A stretch of DNA of 64,000 nt from Ignavibacteria bacterium (GTDB taxonomy: Bacteria; Bacteroidota; Ignavibacteria; Kapaibacteriales; UBA2268). The notes beneath the pieces are model-generated. The model saw only the letters and a program-made list of their open reading frames with translations, searched no databases and was not told the DNA's origin. Below are positions 54,561-63,945 of this stretch, piece by piece. The stretch spans positions 84,340 to 148,339 of the forward strand of contig JAERMQ010000007.1 of the NCBI GenBank assembly GCA_016844745.1, given 5' to 3'. How positions within the stretch are numbered: position 1 is the first letter of the stretch; each line of letters starts with the position of its first letter. The position numbers and the translations under genes are program-made.

Positions 54561-57500
54561 TTATGAAATAATCTTTTCAACAAGCATATCTATCTGGTTC
54601 AATACATCTTCAAGGTGTTTTTTAATATTGAGTCTGATGCGTCCAAGGCGGTTAGCAGAAAGCACTTCTGTTGGAGGGTTATTAATCAAAAACTGTTTTG
54701 CTTTTTCGTGTGCTTTTTTGCCTAATTCAGCTAATTGTATGTGAATAATATTATCAGTATTGAATTTCGGAAAGTAAATATTCAGGATTTTTTTGTGAAT
54801 ATCCCTTGGACCGAATAAGCCTTTTGTTTGAAATGCCTTTATTAATTTGTTTGGAATTGATGAATTTAAAATTGCAGTCAAATAATATGCTTCATTCATA
54901 TCAGGTGTGTAATAAACATAAGCCTTGCTTTCAACAATAAATTCAAGGTCTAAGTCCTCCCTTTTAATTATTGTGGCATTCGCATCCTTTGCAGAAGCAT
55001 TATAAATTACCAAGTATGGTGCATTCAAATTTTGATTTTTTAATTTATTTTGCCAATCCAAATAATAATGACTACTAAAATTTCTATTCTTTTCCGTGCA
55101 TAATTGGCTCCAATACCTTTCGGATTGCTTGAACCATTTTCTTGCATAGCCATAGCCGAAATATGAAATTTCATCTGCTGATTTCACTTCTATCGTTTTC
55201 CTTCCTTCGTCATCATCATTTATCATGATTGGCAACACAACCAAATCCGGCTTGTAGAGAGCAAACGGTAAAATACTTTTTGATAAAGCTGTCCTGAAAA
55301 TAAAACGGCTCTCCATTAATCCTTTTATGGTAAATTTTTTCCAGGGAAGTTTTGCATCCTGCAATATGGACTTCGACGTTTTTAAATTTATTGTCCTGTC
55401 CGACCAGTCAAAATCCTTTTCCCATCCTGCTTTGTATGCCATGTCAACCTGGACGAAATAAAAAGTGCGAGGAACTATTGTAGCGCCTTGTTTAAATAAT
55501 TTTTTGTAAGGATTAACCTTTTTCGAGGGTTTTGTTTTTTTATTTGAAAATGCCGAAGACTTGCCTTGTGTTATATAATACCAGACTGTTTCTTCTTCTT
55601 TAATGACATTCTTTACATCTTTCCATTTGGCATTGTGGAATTTTATCTTCCCTTTAAAAATTCTTCCTTGAATTCCGGTTGCAGGGATTTTCCCATTATT
55701 CATTGATTTTTCTGCAAAGAAAACGCAGTTAGGAATATTGAATAGATTTGACACCTTATCAAAGTCCCAAATATTTGTTAATCTGAAACCTTTTGCTTTC
55801 CCGTTTCGTGTATTTTCATGATGGTCGGCACTAATAAAACTACGTGGTAAAACAAATGCTAATTTCCCGCCTTCTTTAAGGAAATAACCTGCACAATATG
55901 ATAAAAATATTGCTGCAATTTCCAGATGAGGAAAGTTTGCAACTCTATCAGGTTTGACTAAATTCTTTTCGGCAAGCTCGTTTAAAATATTCTGGTATTC
56001 CTCGTTCTTAATGCTGCTATATGTGAACCAGGGAGGATTCCCAATAATGTAGTCAAATTTATCAGCTAAAAAATAGGGCTTATATAAATTCTGCATAATA
56101 AATTTCCAGATACTATCCCGACCCCTTTCTTTGACAGATTTCAAACTTTCGTAAATCTTATAGAAACTCTTGATAATTTCTTGATTCAAGCCTCCGTTTT
56201 TATGTCTTTGTTGTAACCTGTTCTCGAAAATTAACGGACTAACTTTATTTGTATTAAATGTCTCCTCTGCAAATTCATCACACACGTCCAGTCCGTCGTC
56301 AAAAAGGGTTAAATCGAGCAAAATCTGGGAATTAATCAGCAAAGTATCTTTATCAATATTCATTTTAAAATTCTTGCCGAATAAATCTTTTACTCCATCG
56401 GGAGCCAATAAAGTATTTGCAAGAATTACATTTATTTTTATTCGCTTTTTACTGTTGAGCAAACGGCTTCCTAAGCTGATTAATACTGTGGTTTTGGCAA
56501 TCTGCACACTTAAAGGATGAATGTCAATTCCATAAACATTGCCAATGATTTGCTCAACACTTAATTCAGGATGCAATTCAATGAACCTATGGATTACCGC
56601 CCTAAGAAATGAACCACTGCCGCAACTTGGGTCAAGAACTTTGTCGAAAGTCCTGAAATTAAATTCCTGGACCATCCGCTCGCAGAGCCAGTCCGGTGTA
56701 TAATATTCTCCCAAAGAATGACGTGTATCCAAATCAATTAAATCCTGATACACCCCTTTTAAAACGTCTTCATCAACATTTGTAAAATCATAATGCGATA
56801 ATTCCTGCGATATTAACCGAAATGATTTCTTAAGATTCGGAAAATTTCTATCATTATAAACCCAATGAAAGAAATCGTTTTCAACAAAATTTCCGATATT
56901 GTATTTATGGAATATATTCCCGTTAAGGATTTCCTTCATCTCACTGTCTTCAATGAAATCATTATTACTAAGAACCTCAAAAGCTAAAATCTTAGCTAAA
57001 ACACTTAGATAACTGTGTATAACAAAGGATTCATCAGAATCGTTGAAACTACCGTAAGCAATACTCAGGAATTTACGCCATTGCTCATAAGATACCTGGA
57101 CTTCACCGAATTTTTTTGCATCCTGGAATACTGAAAAAATATTGCGGAAACATTCAATAAAAGTAGTGCTGCGAAAGCTGAATGCTTCTTCTATGCGGTT
57201 TAAAGTTGCTTTTTGCTTTTCTTCTTTAAATAAAAAGCGGTCGAGCCAATAATAAAAATCCTCGTAATTATCTTCATTTAAATCGAAAGAAGAATCTTTT
57301 GCTTCATTCAAAATTAATTCGGTTTCTGTCAATTTTTCTAATGAATCAAGCTGTGTTATGTCGGGAGCAAGAATTTTCCAGTGGATGAAATCCGAAACTA
57401 TTAAAGTATAGTTATAGCCTTCGCCTGTATTAAACATTCCTAATAAATATCCGGCTAATTGTTGTTTTGCATGACTAAAAGATGTGCTTAAATCATTTTC

Positions 57501-57749
57501 AAATTCAATTATGATTTTGTTATAAAGAGTATCTGCGCTTCCCCGATGTAATCTGTCTTTGCGTGGAATGTTAATTATTGCTGCTTCTGCCCCTAAACTG
57601 ATTTTATCTATAATTTCAATAATTTCATCGGAACCTGAGTAAAGCCTGTTAAGCAAATCCTTGAACAGTTCTTTTTTAGTAAGCTCCTTGTTAGCTTTCT
57701 TTACTTTTTCAAGGTAATCTAAGATGTAATCCTTAGCATGAACTTTCAT
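54561..57749 (-). CDS. Type IIG-like restriction-modification protein (nuclease + N6-adenine methylase)
   Basis: 1062 residues. The N-terminus (GSADTLYNKIIIEFENDLST, then SHAKQQLAGYLL) resembles a PD-(D/E)XK nuclease core. A helical linker leads to GEYYTPDWLCERMVQEF, the SAM motif LDPSCGSGSFLRAVIHR (about 370) and the catalytic NPPWFTYSS (about 568), the gamma-class adenine methylase of Eco57I type. The C-terminal about 400 residues should be the target-recognition part. Fused single-chain enzymes cut and modify with one specificity. It is not PglX of BREX, since no other BREX gene is nearby. Confidence 0.88.
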   Translation of the reverse strand: MKVHAKDYILDYLEKVKKANKELTKKELFKDLLNRLYSGSDEIIEIIDKISLGAEAAIINIPRKDRLHRGSADTLYNKIIIEFENDLSTSFSHAKQQLAGYLLGMFNTGEGYNYTLIVSDFIHWKILAPDITQLDSLEKLTETELILNEAKDSSFDLNEDNYEDFYYWLDRFLFKEEKQKATLNRIEEAFSFRSTTFIECFRNIFSVFQDAKKFGEVQVSYEQWRKFLSIAYGSFNDSDESFVIHSYLSVLAKILAFEVLSNNDFIEDSEMKEILNGNIFHKYNIGNFVENDFFHWVYNDRNFPNLKKSFRLISQELSHYDFTNVDEDVLKGVYQDLIDLDTRHSLGEYYTPDWLCERMVQEFNFRTFDKVLDPSCGSGSFLRAVIHRFIELHPELSVEQIIGNVYGIDIHPLSVQIAKTTVLISLGSRLLNSKKRIKINVILANTLLAPDGVKDLFGKNFKMNIDKDTLLINSQILLDLTLFDDGLDVCDEFAEETFNTNKVSPLIFENRLQQRHKNGGLNQEIIKSFYKIYESLKSVKERGRDSIWKFIMQNLYKPYFLADKFDYIIGNPPWFTYSSIKNEEYQNILNELAEKNLVKPDRVANFPHLEIAAIFLSYCAGYFLKEGGKLAFVLPRSFISADHHENTRNGKAKGFRLTNIWDFDKVSNLFNIPNCVFFAEKSMNNGKIPATGIQGRIFKGKIKFHNAKWKDVKNVIKEEETVWYYITQGKSSAFSNKKTKPSKKVNPYKKLFKQGATIVPRTFYFVQVDMAYKAGWEKDFDWSDRTINLKTSKSILQDAKLPWKKFTIKGLMESRFIFRTALSKSILPFALYKPDLVVLPIMINDDDEGRKTIEVKSADEISYFGYGYARKWFKQSERYWSQLCTEKNRNFSSHYYLDWQNKLKNQNLNAPYLVIYNASAKDANATIIKREDLDLEFIVESKAYVYYTPDMNEAYYLTAILNSSIPNKLIKAFQTKGLFGPRDIHKKILNIYFPKFNTDNIIHIQLAELGKKAHEKAKQFLINNPPTEVLSANRLGRIRLNIKKHLEDVLNQIDMLVEKIIS

Positions 57750-57806
57750 ATAGTTTCAAACGAAAATTTATTTACCATTTTGCAAATATAATTCAAATTA
57801 TTAGAG

Positions 57807-57914
57807 TGAGGTTCAAATAATTATTGTATGTCATTCCTGCGAATGCAAGAATCCCCTCCCATAACTTTCTGGGGATTTCTGCATTCGTTGGAACAACAAT
57901 ATTTAGTAAACCTC
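57807..57914. mobile_element. MITE-like palindrome, GAGGTT ends
   Basis: Starts gaggttcaaataattattgt and ends acaatatttagtaaacctc; the inside pairs gaatgcaagaatcccc with ggggatttctgcattc. Its right end supplies the last codons and stop of the RelE-like toxin gene at 57903. Confidence 0.72.
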
Positions 57915-58172
57915 ATCATGGGTGCCGATAGCCATAAAATAAACAATATCGTCTTCGCCAAATCTAAACACCACACGATAATTAAAATCAATACTAAATG
58001 CCCAATAATCCGATAGTTTACCGGATAGCTTATGGGTCTTTAAACCGGCATTATAAGGATTATCGGAAAATAAGTTCACTTTTTCAATAAATTTATCTGT
58101 TAAATCAGGATTGCTTTTCTTGAGTTTTTTGAATTTTTTAACAAAAGAATCTTCCCAGATTATCTCAATCAT
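57903..58172 (-). CDS. RelE/YafQ-like toxin
   Basis: 89 residues: IEIIWEDSFVKKFKKLKKSN, DKFIEKVNLFSDNPYNAGLK, THKLSGKLSDYWAFSID and YRVVFRFGEDDIVYFMAIGT, ending HDEVY. The basic YafQ/RelE fold with the late His-Asp-(x)-Val-Tyr. Its start overlaps the antitoxin by 8 bp. The final codons lie in the MITE-like element, yet the ending looks normal. Confidence 0.9.
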   Translation of the reverse strand: MIEIIWEDSFVKKFKKLKKSNPDLTDKFIEKVNLFSDNPYNAGLKTHKLSGKLSDYWAFSIDFNYRVVFRFGEDDIVYFMAIGTHDEVY

Positions 58173-58377
58173 CTTCCAAGTCCCTCATTAATTCATCAAC
58201 AGAACCTCTTTTGAATTTTCCAGCCTTAATATTAGATTCTGCTAATTCAATTTCGTGAATTAGCTTTTCACGCTTTTTTTCAATAATTTGCTTTTGGAAA
58301 ATATCAACCAAGAATTCCTGATTCTCATATTCAAGTTGATTGAATTGGTCAACGATTATATTTAATTCTGCCTGCAT
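58165..58377 (-). CDS. Antitoxin partner of the 57903 toxin
   Basis: 70 residues from the ATG at 58377, preceded by AGGGGAAA; the longer frame from 58422 adds a hydrophobic stretch and is unlikely. QAELNIIVDQFNQLEYENQE, then KLIHEIELAESNIKAGKFKR and GSVDELMRDLEDD. The last part is the common toxin-binding tail of these antitoxins. Confidence 0.82.
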   Translation of the reverse strand: MQAELNIIVDQFNQLEYENQEFLVDIFQKQIIEKKREKLIHEIELAESNIKAGKFKRGSVDELMRDLEDD

Positions 58378-58452
58378 ATTTATTTCCCCTATTACTAGTT
58401 TGAATAAAACGAAAATTATCATTTTTAATTGTTAATCAAATATTTTGCAATT

Positions 58453-58671
58453 TCAACAATCAACTGTTTGTTCTGGGTCAACAACTTCTATAACTTTTTG
58501 CATTCTTCCATTACAAACATCATAGCCATAATTTAATCTCCTTAAATATTCTAATGCCGTAAGACGTTCTTCGGGTGTTCTGGAAAGCCAGTAAGCTTTT
58601 TCATCAGATTCATCCTCAAAAGATCCTTTGCTTAAAGCTGTTCTATCCAATTTAAAAAATTCTTCATTCAT
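58453..58671 (-). CDS. Small conserved protein next to a nucleotidyltransferase
   Basis: 72 residues: EEFFKLDRTALSKGSFEDES, then YWLSRTPEERLTALEYLRRL. I recognise the pattern (FxLDRTxxS, then YWxSxTPxERLxxxExLR) from small proteins that often stand beside minimal nucleotidyltransferases. Its biochemical role is unknown to me. It follows the nucleotidyltransferase gene by 53 bp on the same strand, so the two may act as a pair. Confidence 0.72.
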   Translation of the reverse strand: MNEEFFKLDRTALSKGSFEDESDEKAYWLSRTPEERLTALEYLRRLNYGYDVCNGRMQKVIEVVDPEQTVDC

Positions 58672-58724
58672 AATTCAAATTAATAATAAGGTTTTTAACA
58701 AATTCATCAAAGAAAAACAAATGA

Positions 58725-59048
58725 TTAACTCAACTTAAAATTTATCTCAACTCCGGAGTTCAGGATTTCAAAAACTAAAGGATTGCTTATATTAAAGCTT
58801 TTTACGTCGAATGGATGCGGTTCAATTCTTAAATCAAAGTTTCTGCGATGTTTCATTAAATCTACTTGTGTTTCAAATAAATCTTCTATCTCATTATCAA
58901 AGATTAGTGCTACATCAATATCACTATGCTCAGTAAAATTATTTTTAGTGTATGAACCAAATAAATATGCCTTGCTCAAACGATATTTGTCTAACGGAAG
59001 TGACCGGAGATATTCATTTACTATTTTCAGAGCATCTCTTTGAGCCAT
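58725..59048 (-). CDS. Minimal nucleotidyltransferase (MNT family)
   Basis: 107 residues. AYLFGSYTKNNFTEHSDIDV, then ALIF, holds the GS and DxD of the pol-beta fold. No HEPN partner is adjacent; the next gene on the strand is the 72-residue protein at 58453. It is a different lineage from the MNT gene at 22616. Confidence 0.87.
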   Translation of the reverse strand: MAQRDALKIVNEYLRSLPLDKYRLSKAYLFGSYTKNNFTEHSDIDVALIFDNEIEDLFETQVDLMKHRRNFDLRIEPHPFDVKSFNISNPLVFEILNSGVEINFKLS

Positions 59049-59100
59049 TTTCTCATTTCCTTAATATTTTTTAACCACACATCTGTAAATTCAATTCAAT

Positions 59101-60204
59101 TCACACCCCCGCTGCATGAGTATCGGAGCAGCCGCGAAGCTCCGCCTTCGGAATGCGTCCGTCGATTTTAAAGTAAGTTCCTTTCCGTCCGCAAGGGCAA
59201 TCGTCAATACCAATGACAGTGGCTAAATCTTCTGTCAATAAGCTATGCCCAGGGTAACTTTTCGGCAGTATGGATAAAGTCTCAACAACGCCAGTTTCAC
59301 CAATGGGAAGGGTTTCCCAATTGCGCCAATCCCTGATGATAATATCGGAATAATTCGGCGCATGAAGCCAGCCCTGCTCACATTCCATATATATCGAACC
59401 AACTTGCTCGACCATACCATAGAAATTATGCACACGCCGTAGCCCAAACCTATCGGCAAGTCCTGCTTTGAATTGCTCATTAGTTACCTTCATTTCTTCT
59501 AACTTCTTCCATCCACCGCTGTGAATTACGACTCCTTTATCAAGAGATATATTCAAACCCGCTTGTTGAGCAGTCAGATAAAAATATTGCCAAATCATAA
59601 ATGTAAAGCCGAAAACGAGGATTTCATCGGAACCATGTTTTTCAGCAAAAGCTAATACTTCATCTGTTTTTAGTTTCATGTTTTCGTCTAAGGCATAAAG
59701 GTGATTCCGCCCGAAATTCGATAATCCGATTACGCCTGCGCCGCGTGCGCTCATCGAAGCCGAACTCTTTATGGCAGCTTCACTGTCAATAATCAGCATT
59801 GGCAGGCGCTTTTTGCCGATGAAGGATGTTACAATTGCAGAAAGCGCTTTGGTTTGCAGCATCGATGTTTCGCGGTCGAGGGGGATTCGTGCCACGGTTT
59901 GCGAAGTCGTGCCAGATGAAGTTAGTACACGCATCACATCGGTATCGGGGATGCTTCGAAGGTCATGATTTTTAAAGAGGCGAACCGGAAGGAACGGAAC
60001 GTCGGCTATTGAATTGAATTGCTCGCTGAGATTCAATTTCAGGTTGTTAATTATATTTGAATAGGGTTTGCAATTCTCGTAATGATGTCGAGTAAGTGAA
60101 TACAGATTATCTAAAAGCAATCGCTTCTTATCTTCGGCTTTCAATGAATATTGCTGAAGAGCTAAAATTTCTTCGATTGTTCCGTTCTGTTGGTTCATAC
60201 TCAC
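59101..60204 (-). CDS. LuxE-like acyl-protein synthetase family protein
   Basis: 367 residues starting at GTG, or 365 from ATG at 60198. An adenylate-forming fold: LTSSGTTSQTVARIPLD, GVVIHSGGWKKLEE, YGMVEQVGSIYMEC and LLTEDLATVIGIDDCPCGRK, ending with GRIPKAELRGCSD. LuxE activates fatty acids as acyl-AMP and transfers them to a protein cysteine. Homologues are common outside bioluminescence and often serve surface-polymer or lipid pathways. No lux genes are present, so the acyl acceptor is unknown. Confidence 0.88.
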   Translation of the reverse strand: MSMNQQNGTIEEILALQQYSLKAEDKKRLLLDNLYSLTRHHYENCKPYSNIINNLKLNLSEQFNSIADVPFLPVRLFKNHDLRSIPDTDVMRVLTSSGTTSQTVARIPLDRETSMLQTKALSAIVTSFIGKKRLPMLIIDSEAAIKSSASMSARGAGVIGLSNFGRNHLYALDENMKLKTDEVLAFAEKHGSDEILVFGFTFMIWQYFYLTAQQAGLNISLDKGVVIHSGGWKKLEEMKVTNEQFKAGLADRFGLRRVHNFYGMVEQVGSIYMECEQGWLHAPNYSDIIIRDWRNWETLPIGETGVVETLSILPKSYPGHSLLTEDLATVIGIDDCPCGRKGTYFKIDGRIPKAELRGCSDTHAAGV

Positions 60205-60364
60205 TTTTCAACTAAAAGTATCAAAATTTCTAAGTTTATTTTAACATAAACAGCGACGAAACAGGAGTTGTTCTATTTTTGTAAACAACTTGTATAACTA
60301 AAAAAAAAATTAGGAAAACCGGAAAAAATTACTTAATTATGTATAAATATTAAGGATCCAAAAG

Positions 60365-61153
60365 ATGAATAAAAATATATTTTTTATTTTCATAAAAAAT
60401 TACTTTAAATCCTATAAAAATGAAGAAGTTTTTAATAATTCTATTTTAATTTCATTTAAATCATTATTAAGAATTACAATATTATTATTTTTTGCAGTGG
60501 TAATTATTATTTTAATAGTTAATATAAGAGCAAATCTATCTAATTTTACATTTGAATTACACAGCTATTTTAATATTATTTATTTTTTAGAATTATGGAA
60601 ACCAACTTATTATATTGGAGCCATTTGGATAGCATTAGTAACCATATATATAACTATAGAAAAATTATATATATCAAAAGAAGAGAGAGAACGAAATTTA
60701 ATCAATTTTGAATATCAGAAATTTAATAAATATATGGATGATTATATTCAAAACCTTGGAGATGATTTTACCGGATATGCACCATTATTAAAACTAAAAT
60801 CTTCAAAAATTATTTCTTTTTTAGAAAAAAATAATTTCTCTTTGAAAGAAAATGATCAAATTGAGAAATTTTGCACTGAATTTATATCTCCATTTGTTAA
60901 ATGGTGGGAAGAAAATAACTCATATATTACATCAATGAAACAAAATGGCTTTATTGAGAAATATTTTAGCAAAGATGGACAACCAAAAGCTTTAACATTT
61001 TGTTTAAAATTCTATATTAGTGCAATGTATCAATTTGATGAAAGTCATATTAATTTTGATTTACTTAATGAAAAGATTACTGAAAATTATAACAATGTAT
61101 TTAAGAATTTAATTGTTGAGGATGGAAATGGAAATTGGATATTTAAAATTTAA
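60365..61153 (+). CDS. AT-rich two-helix membrane protein, unknown
   Basis: 262 residues. Two membrane segments (ITILLFFAVVIIILIVNI and YYIGAIWIALVTIYITI) followed by a charged cytoplasmic or periplasmic part of about 160 residues. No motif I recognise. Base composition is the most AT-rich of the window. AAGGATCC with AAAAG precedes the start. It stands alone between divergent genes. Confidence 0.68.
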   Translation: MNKNIFFIFIKNYFKSYKNEEVFNNSILISFKSLLRITILLFFAVVIIILIVNIRANLSNFTFELHSYFNIIYFLELWKPTYYIGAIWIALVTIYITIEKLYISKEERERNLINFEYQKFNKYMDDYIQNLGDDFTGYAPLLKLKSSKIISFLEKNNFSLKENDQIEKFCTEFISPFVKWWEENNSYITSMKQNGFIEKYFSKDGQPKALTFCLKFYISAMYQFDESHINFDLLNEKITENYNNVFKNLIVEDGNGNWIFKI

Positions 61154-61337
61154 GAATAGTTAATTTATTATATTCAATAACAAAAGTTATACAAACCTTT
61201 TATTACCTAAAATTTATTAAACTCAGATATCGTTATTCAAAGCAATTTATAAACTGTGAAAATTTACCCTTTGATAAAATAATATCCTCAATCATTATTC
61301 GTTTATATTATTCATTAGAAAAATATGAGGAATCGAA

Positions 61338-61580
61338 TTGAAATACCGTATATTACTTGAAAAGATAGATGAGCAGGACTTTCCGAAAGGCTGGTTTTAT
61401 GCTTATATACCAACGTTAGGCTTGACAACACATGGAAAAGGGATTCAGGGAGCTATCAATGCCGCTAAGGACCTGGCAAGCCTTTGGATTGAGGAAAAAA
61501 TTAGAGATTTTGGCGCTAATAGCTCCGGTTTTGAATTTTGGAAAAACGATAAAGAAAATTTATATCAGGATTATTTATAG
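61338..61580 (+). CDS. HicB-like protein, TTG start
   Basis: 80 residues: KYRILLEKIDEQDFPKGWFY, AYIPTLGLTTHGKGIQGAIN, then AAKDLASLWIEEKI. HicB-type fold. No ATG is in frame; TTG at 61338 follows GAGGAATCGAA. It is followed 11 bp later by a second HicB-like gene and no HicA. Confidence 0.75.
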   Translation: MKYRILLEKIDEQDFPKGWFYAYIPTLGLTTHGKGIQGAINAAKDLASLWIEEKIRDFGANSSGFEFWKNDKENLYQDYL

Positions 61581-61591
61581 GAGAAAATTTT

Positions 61592-61813
61592 ATGTTTAAT
61601 GAATACATTAGTGCAGCCCTGAAAACGGCTAAATATGAGTTCCTGGATAATTCCGGCACTGTTTATGGAGAAATTCCTTTATGTCAGGGTGTCTATGCTA
61701 AATCGACTAACTTCGAGGAATGTCGGATTGAATTAATTGAAGTATTGGAGGAATGGATTTTAATTAGATTAAACAGAAATCTTGATATACCAATAATTGC
61801 AAATTTCAATTAA
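61592..61813 (+). CDS. HicB-like protein
   Basis: 73 residues: NEYISAALKTAKYEFLDNSG, YGEIPLCQGVYAKSTNFEEC, LIEVLEEWILIRLNRNLDIP. A typical HicB of the larger subfamily, which usually precedes hicA. After it comes a convergent gene, so the toxin is missing here. TAGGAGAAA lies before the start. Confidence 0.86.
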   Translation: MFNEYISAALKTAKYEFLDNSGTVYGEIPLCQGVYAKSTNFEECRIELIEVLEEWILIRLNRNLDIPIIANFN

Positions 61814-61837
61814 CCCTATCTTCACAAATAATTCTCA

Positions 61838-63793
61838 TCACTTTTTACTTTTCAATTCCTCTATCTTTTCTATCAATTCCGGGTGATTTGAATTAAGTTT
61901 CAGTGATTTATTATAAAATTCGAGTGCTGTTGCGGTATTCCCATTAGCTTTCTCAATATCACCCTTGATTACCAAAACTTCGAAATCTTCGCCGATGTTT
62001 TGTTCGGCTGAATTAATCAATTGAGTTGCTTTCCGGTAATCCTGCTTGCCCAAATACGAACTTGCCAAATCCTTATAAACATCGTAATAATTAGGTTTTA
62101 AAGATAATATCTTCTCGAAATCCTTTATAGCCGCATCGAAATTGTTAATTTTATTGTATGATTTGCCACGATAATAATATGCCTGCAGAAAATTGGTTTT
62201 TTGGGCAAGGCAGACGCTATAATCCGCAATAGCGCTGTCATACTGCTCAAGTTTGAAATACGCATTTGCCCTGTTATGATATATGGATTTGTCAAAAGGT
62301 GCAGCTTTGATACAAACATTATAATCCAGGATAGCTTTATTGTATTTCTGCATATCGAAATAAGTAATGCCTCGGTTCTGATATGCAGACAGGAATTTTG
62401 GATTAAGTGAGATTGCCTTATTAAAGTCGGATAAAGCAGCCGGGAAATTGTTAAAATTGTGATGTACCAATCCCCTGCCGTTGTAGGGTCTGGCTTTATT
62501 AGGGGATTTTGCAATTGCATCTTCCCAAAGTGTGTATTCGGAATCCCATACTTTATTTCGATTATAAGTCATAAATGAAAAAATTACGGAAGCTAAAAAA
62601 AGAAAAGCAATGGCTGGTTTAAAATACCTGGTATTCCGTATTTGGACAAGTACGCCGATTATCAGGAAAATAAATCCGGTCAATCCTAAATAAACACGAT
62701 GCTCGAACATTAAGTCCCAAATTGGAATGAAGGAAGATGTAACCGAAATGGCAATATAGAACCACAAAATGCCGAATGCAACCATTCGATTTCTTTTTAT
62801 ATTCCATATACCAAAAATCATTATGAATATATTTAGTAAGAAGCCTGCTATAACGGGTAATTCAAAAAATGACCCGGCTAATTTAACATCATAATCAACA
62901 TTTTGATTAAAGGGCAGGATGAGTAACCTGAAATATGATGGTATAACCTTCATTTGAGTAAGGAAATAATTCCATGAATTGATATTTCTCCCTTCATCAC
63001 TCGTCAAATTAGTAAATACGTTTTCCGGTGAGGTGAACATTGCAAAGACGAGTCCACAGATTAGGAAGAATGACAATCCGACAATTAAAATGGAAGGATT
63101 TTTTAGTAAATTCCGGGGGTAGAAAATTAATTCGAAAATCATTATCATTACCGGAACGGTAAATGTATTCTCCTTTGTAAAGAGCCCGAGGATAAACATA
63201 ATTGCTGTAAAATACAGGTATGTATATTTATTTATTCCGGAATTTTCCGACAACCTGAATTTTATATAGAAAAACATAGTAGATAAATAAAACAAAGCTG
63301 CAAGTGAAGCCAATCGCTGATAAATGTAGGTTACTGCCGAAGTTTGAAGTGGATGAGTTAAAAAGAGCAGGCAGCCTGCAATTGAGATTATTATTATTTC
63401 TTTCTTTTTGAAAAATCCTTGTAAACGCGGTATATCGAAAAGATTCTTTATTATTAAGAAAACAAAAAAGGAATTTAAAATATGTACAATAATATTTAGC
63501 AAATAGTAGCTCCAGAGGCGGTATTCACTGATTATATAATTGAAAGCAAAGGATAAAAATGTAAGAACCCTGAATCTGTTAATATGAAAAATCCCGTCAA
63601 TATCGAAATTCCTGATGTTGGGATTATTCGACCAGAGGAAATCATCGAAATGCATTGAATTATTAAAAATACTCGAATATATTGCTAATCCAATAATAGC
63701 TATTAGAAGAAAAGTAAAAAAATTAGGATTTTTAAAGCCTCTGTCGGGAGAATCTTCGTTCTTATTTATTTTCCTGAATCTTTTTTGTTTCAT
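61838..63793 (-). CDS. Multi-pass membrane protein with C-terminal TPR repeats (TMTC-like)
   Basis: 651 residues. About ten to twelve membrane segments in the first 440, with the loop FNNSMHFDDFLWSNNPNIRN near the start that carries the paired Asp typical of GT-C glycosyltransferases. Then about six TPR units (ARPYNGRGLVHHNFNNFPAA, LSAYQNRGITYFDMQKYNKA, KSIYHNRANAYFKLEQYDSA, and so on). The plan equals bacterial relatives of TMTC O-mannosyltransferases. A glycosyl-transfer role is inference; a TPR scaffold is certain. Confidence 0.87.
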   Translation of the reverse strand: MKQKRFRKINKNEDSPDRGFKNPNFFTFLLIAIIGLAIYSSIFNNSMHFDDFLWSNNPNIRNFDIDGIFHINRFRVLTFLSFAFNYIISEYRLWSYYLLNIIVHILNSFFVFLIIKNLFDIPRLQGFFKKKEIIIISIAGCLLFLTHPLQTSAVTYIYQRLASLAALFYLSTMFFYIKFRLSENSGINKYTYLYFTAIMFILGLFTKENTFTVPVMIMIFELIFYPRNLLKNPSILIVGLSFFLICGLVFAMFTSPENVFTNLTSDEGRNINSWNYFLTQMKVIPSYFRLLILPFNQNVDYDVKLAGSFFELPVIAGFLLNIFIMIFGIWNIKRNRMVAFGILWFYIAISVTSSFIPIWDLMFEHRVYLGLTGFIFLIIGVLVQIRNTRYFKPAIAFLFLASVIFSFMTYNRNKVWDSEYTLWEDAIAKSPNKARPYNGRGLVHHNFNNFPAALSDFNKAISLNPKFLSAYQNRGITYFDMQKYNKAILDYNVCIKAAPFDKSIYHNRANAYFKLEQYDSAIADYSVCLAQKTNFLQAYYYRGKSYNKINNFDAAIKDFEKILSLKPNYYDVYKDLASSYLGKQDYRKATQLINSAEQNIGEDFEVLVIKGDIEKANGNTATALEFYNKSLKLNSNHPELIEKIEELKSKK

Positions 63794-63945
63794 AAATATG
63801 TTAATTAATTTTTTTTCATGTCAATTTTTTTTATATTTTTGAATTCATTCAAAATTATGAATAATTTTTTAATTTTAAATTATTGTTGATATTTTGATTG
63901 ATTTTTAATGTTAGGTTGAAAGGTAATTTGATTGTAATTCAAGAG

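Noticed and set aside
54561..57749. BREX PglX methylase
   Set aside because: The N-terminal nuclease-like core and absence of any brx/pgl neighbours favour a stand-alone type IIG enzyme.
59101..60204. Part of a bioluminescence operon
   Set aside because: Only a LuxE-like protein is present; no luxA, luxB, luxC or luxD.
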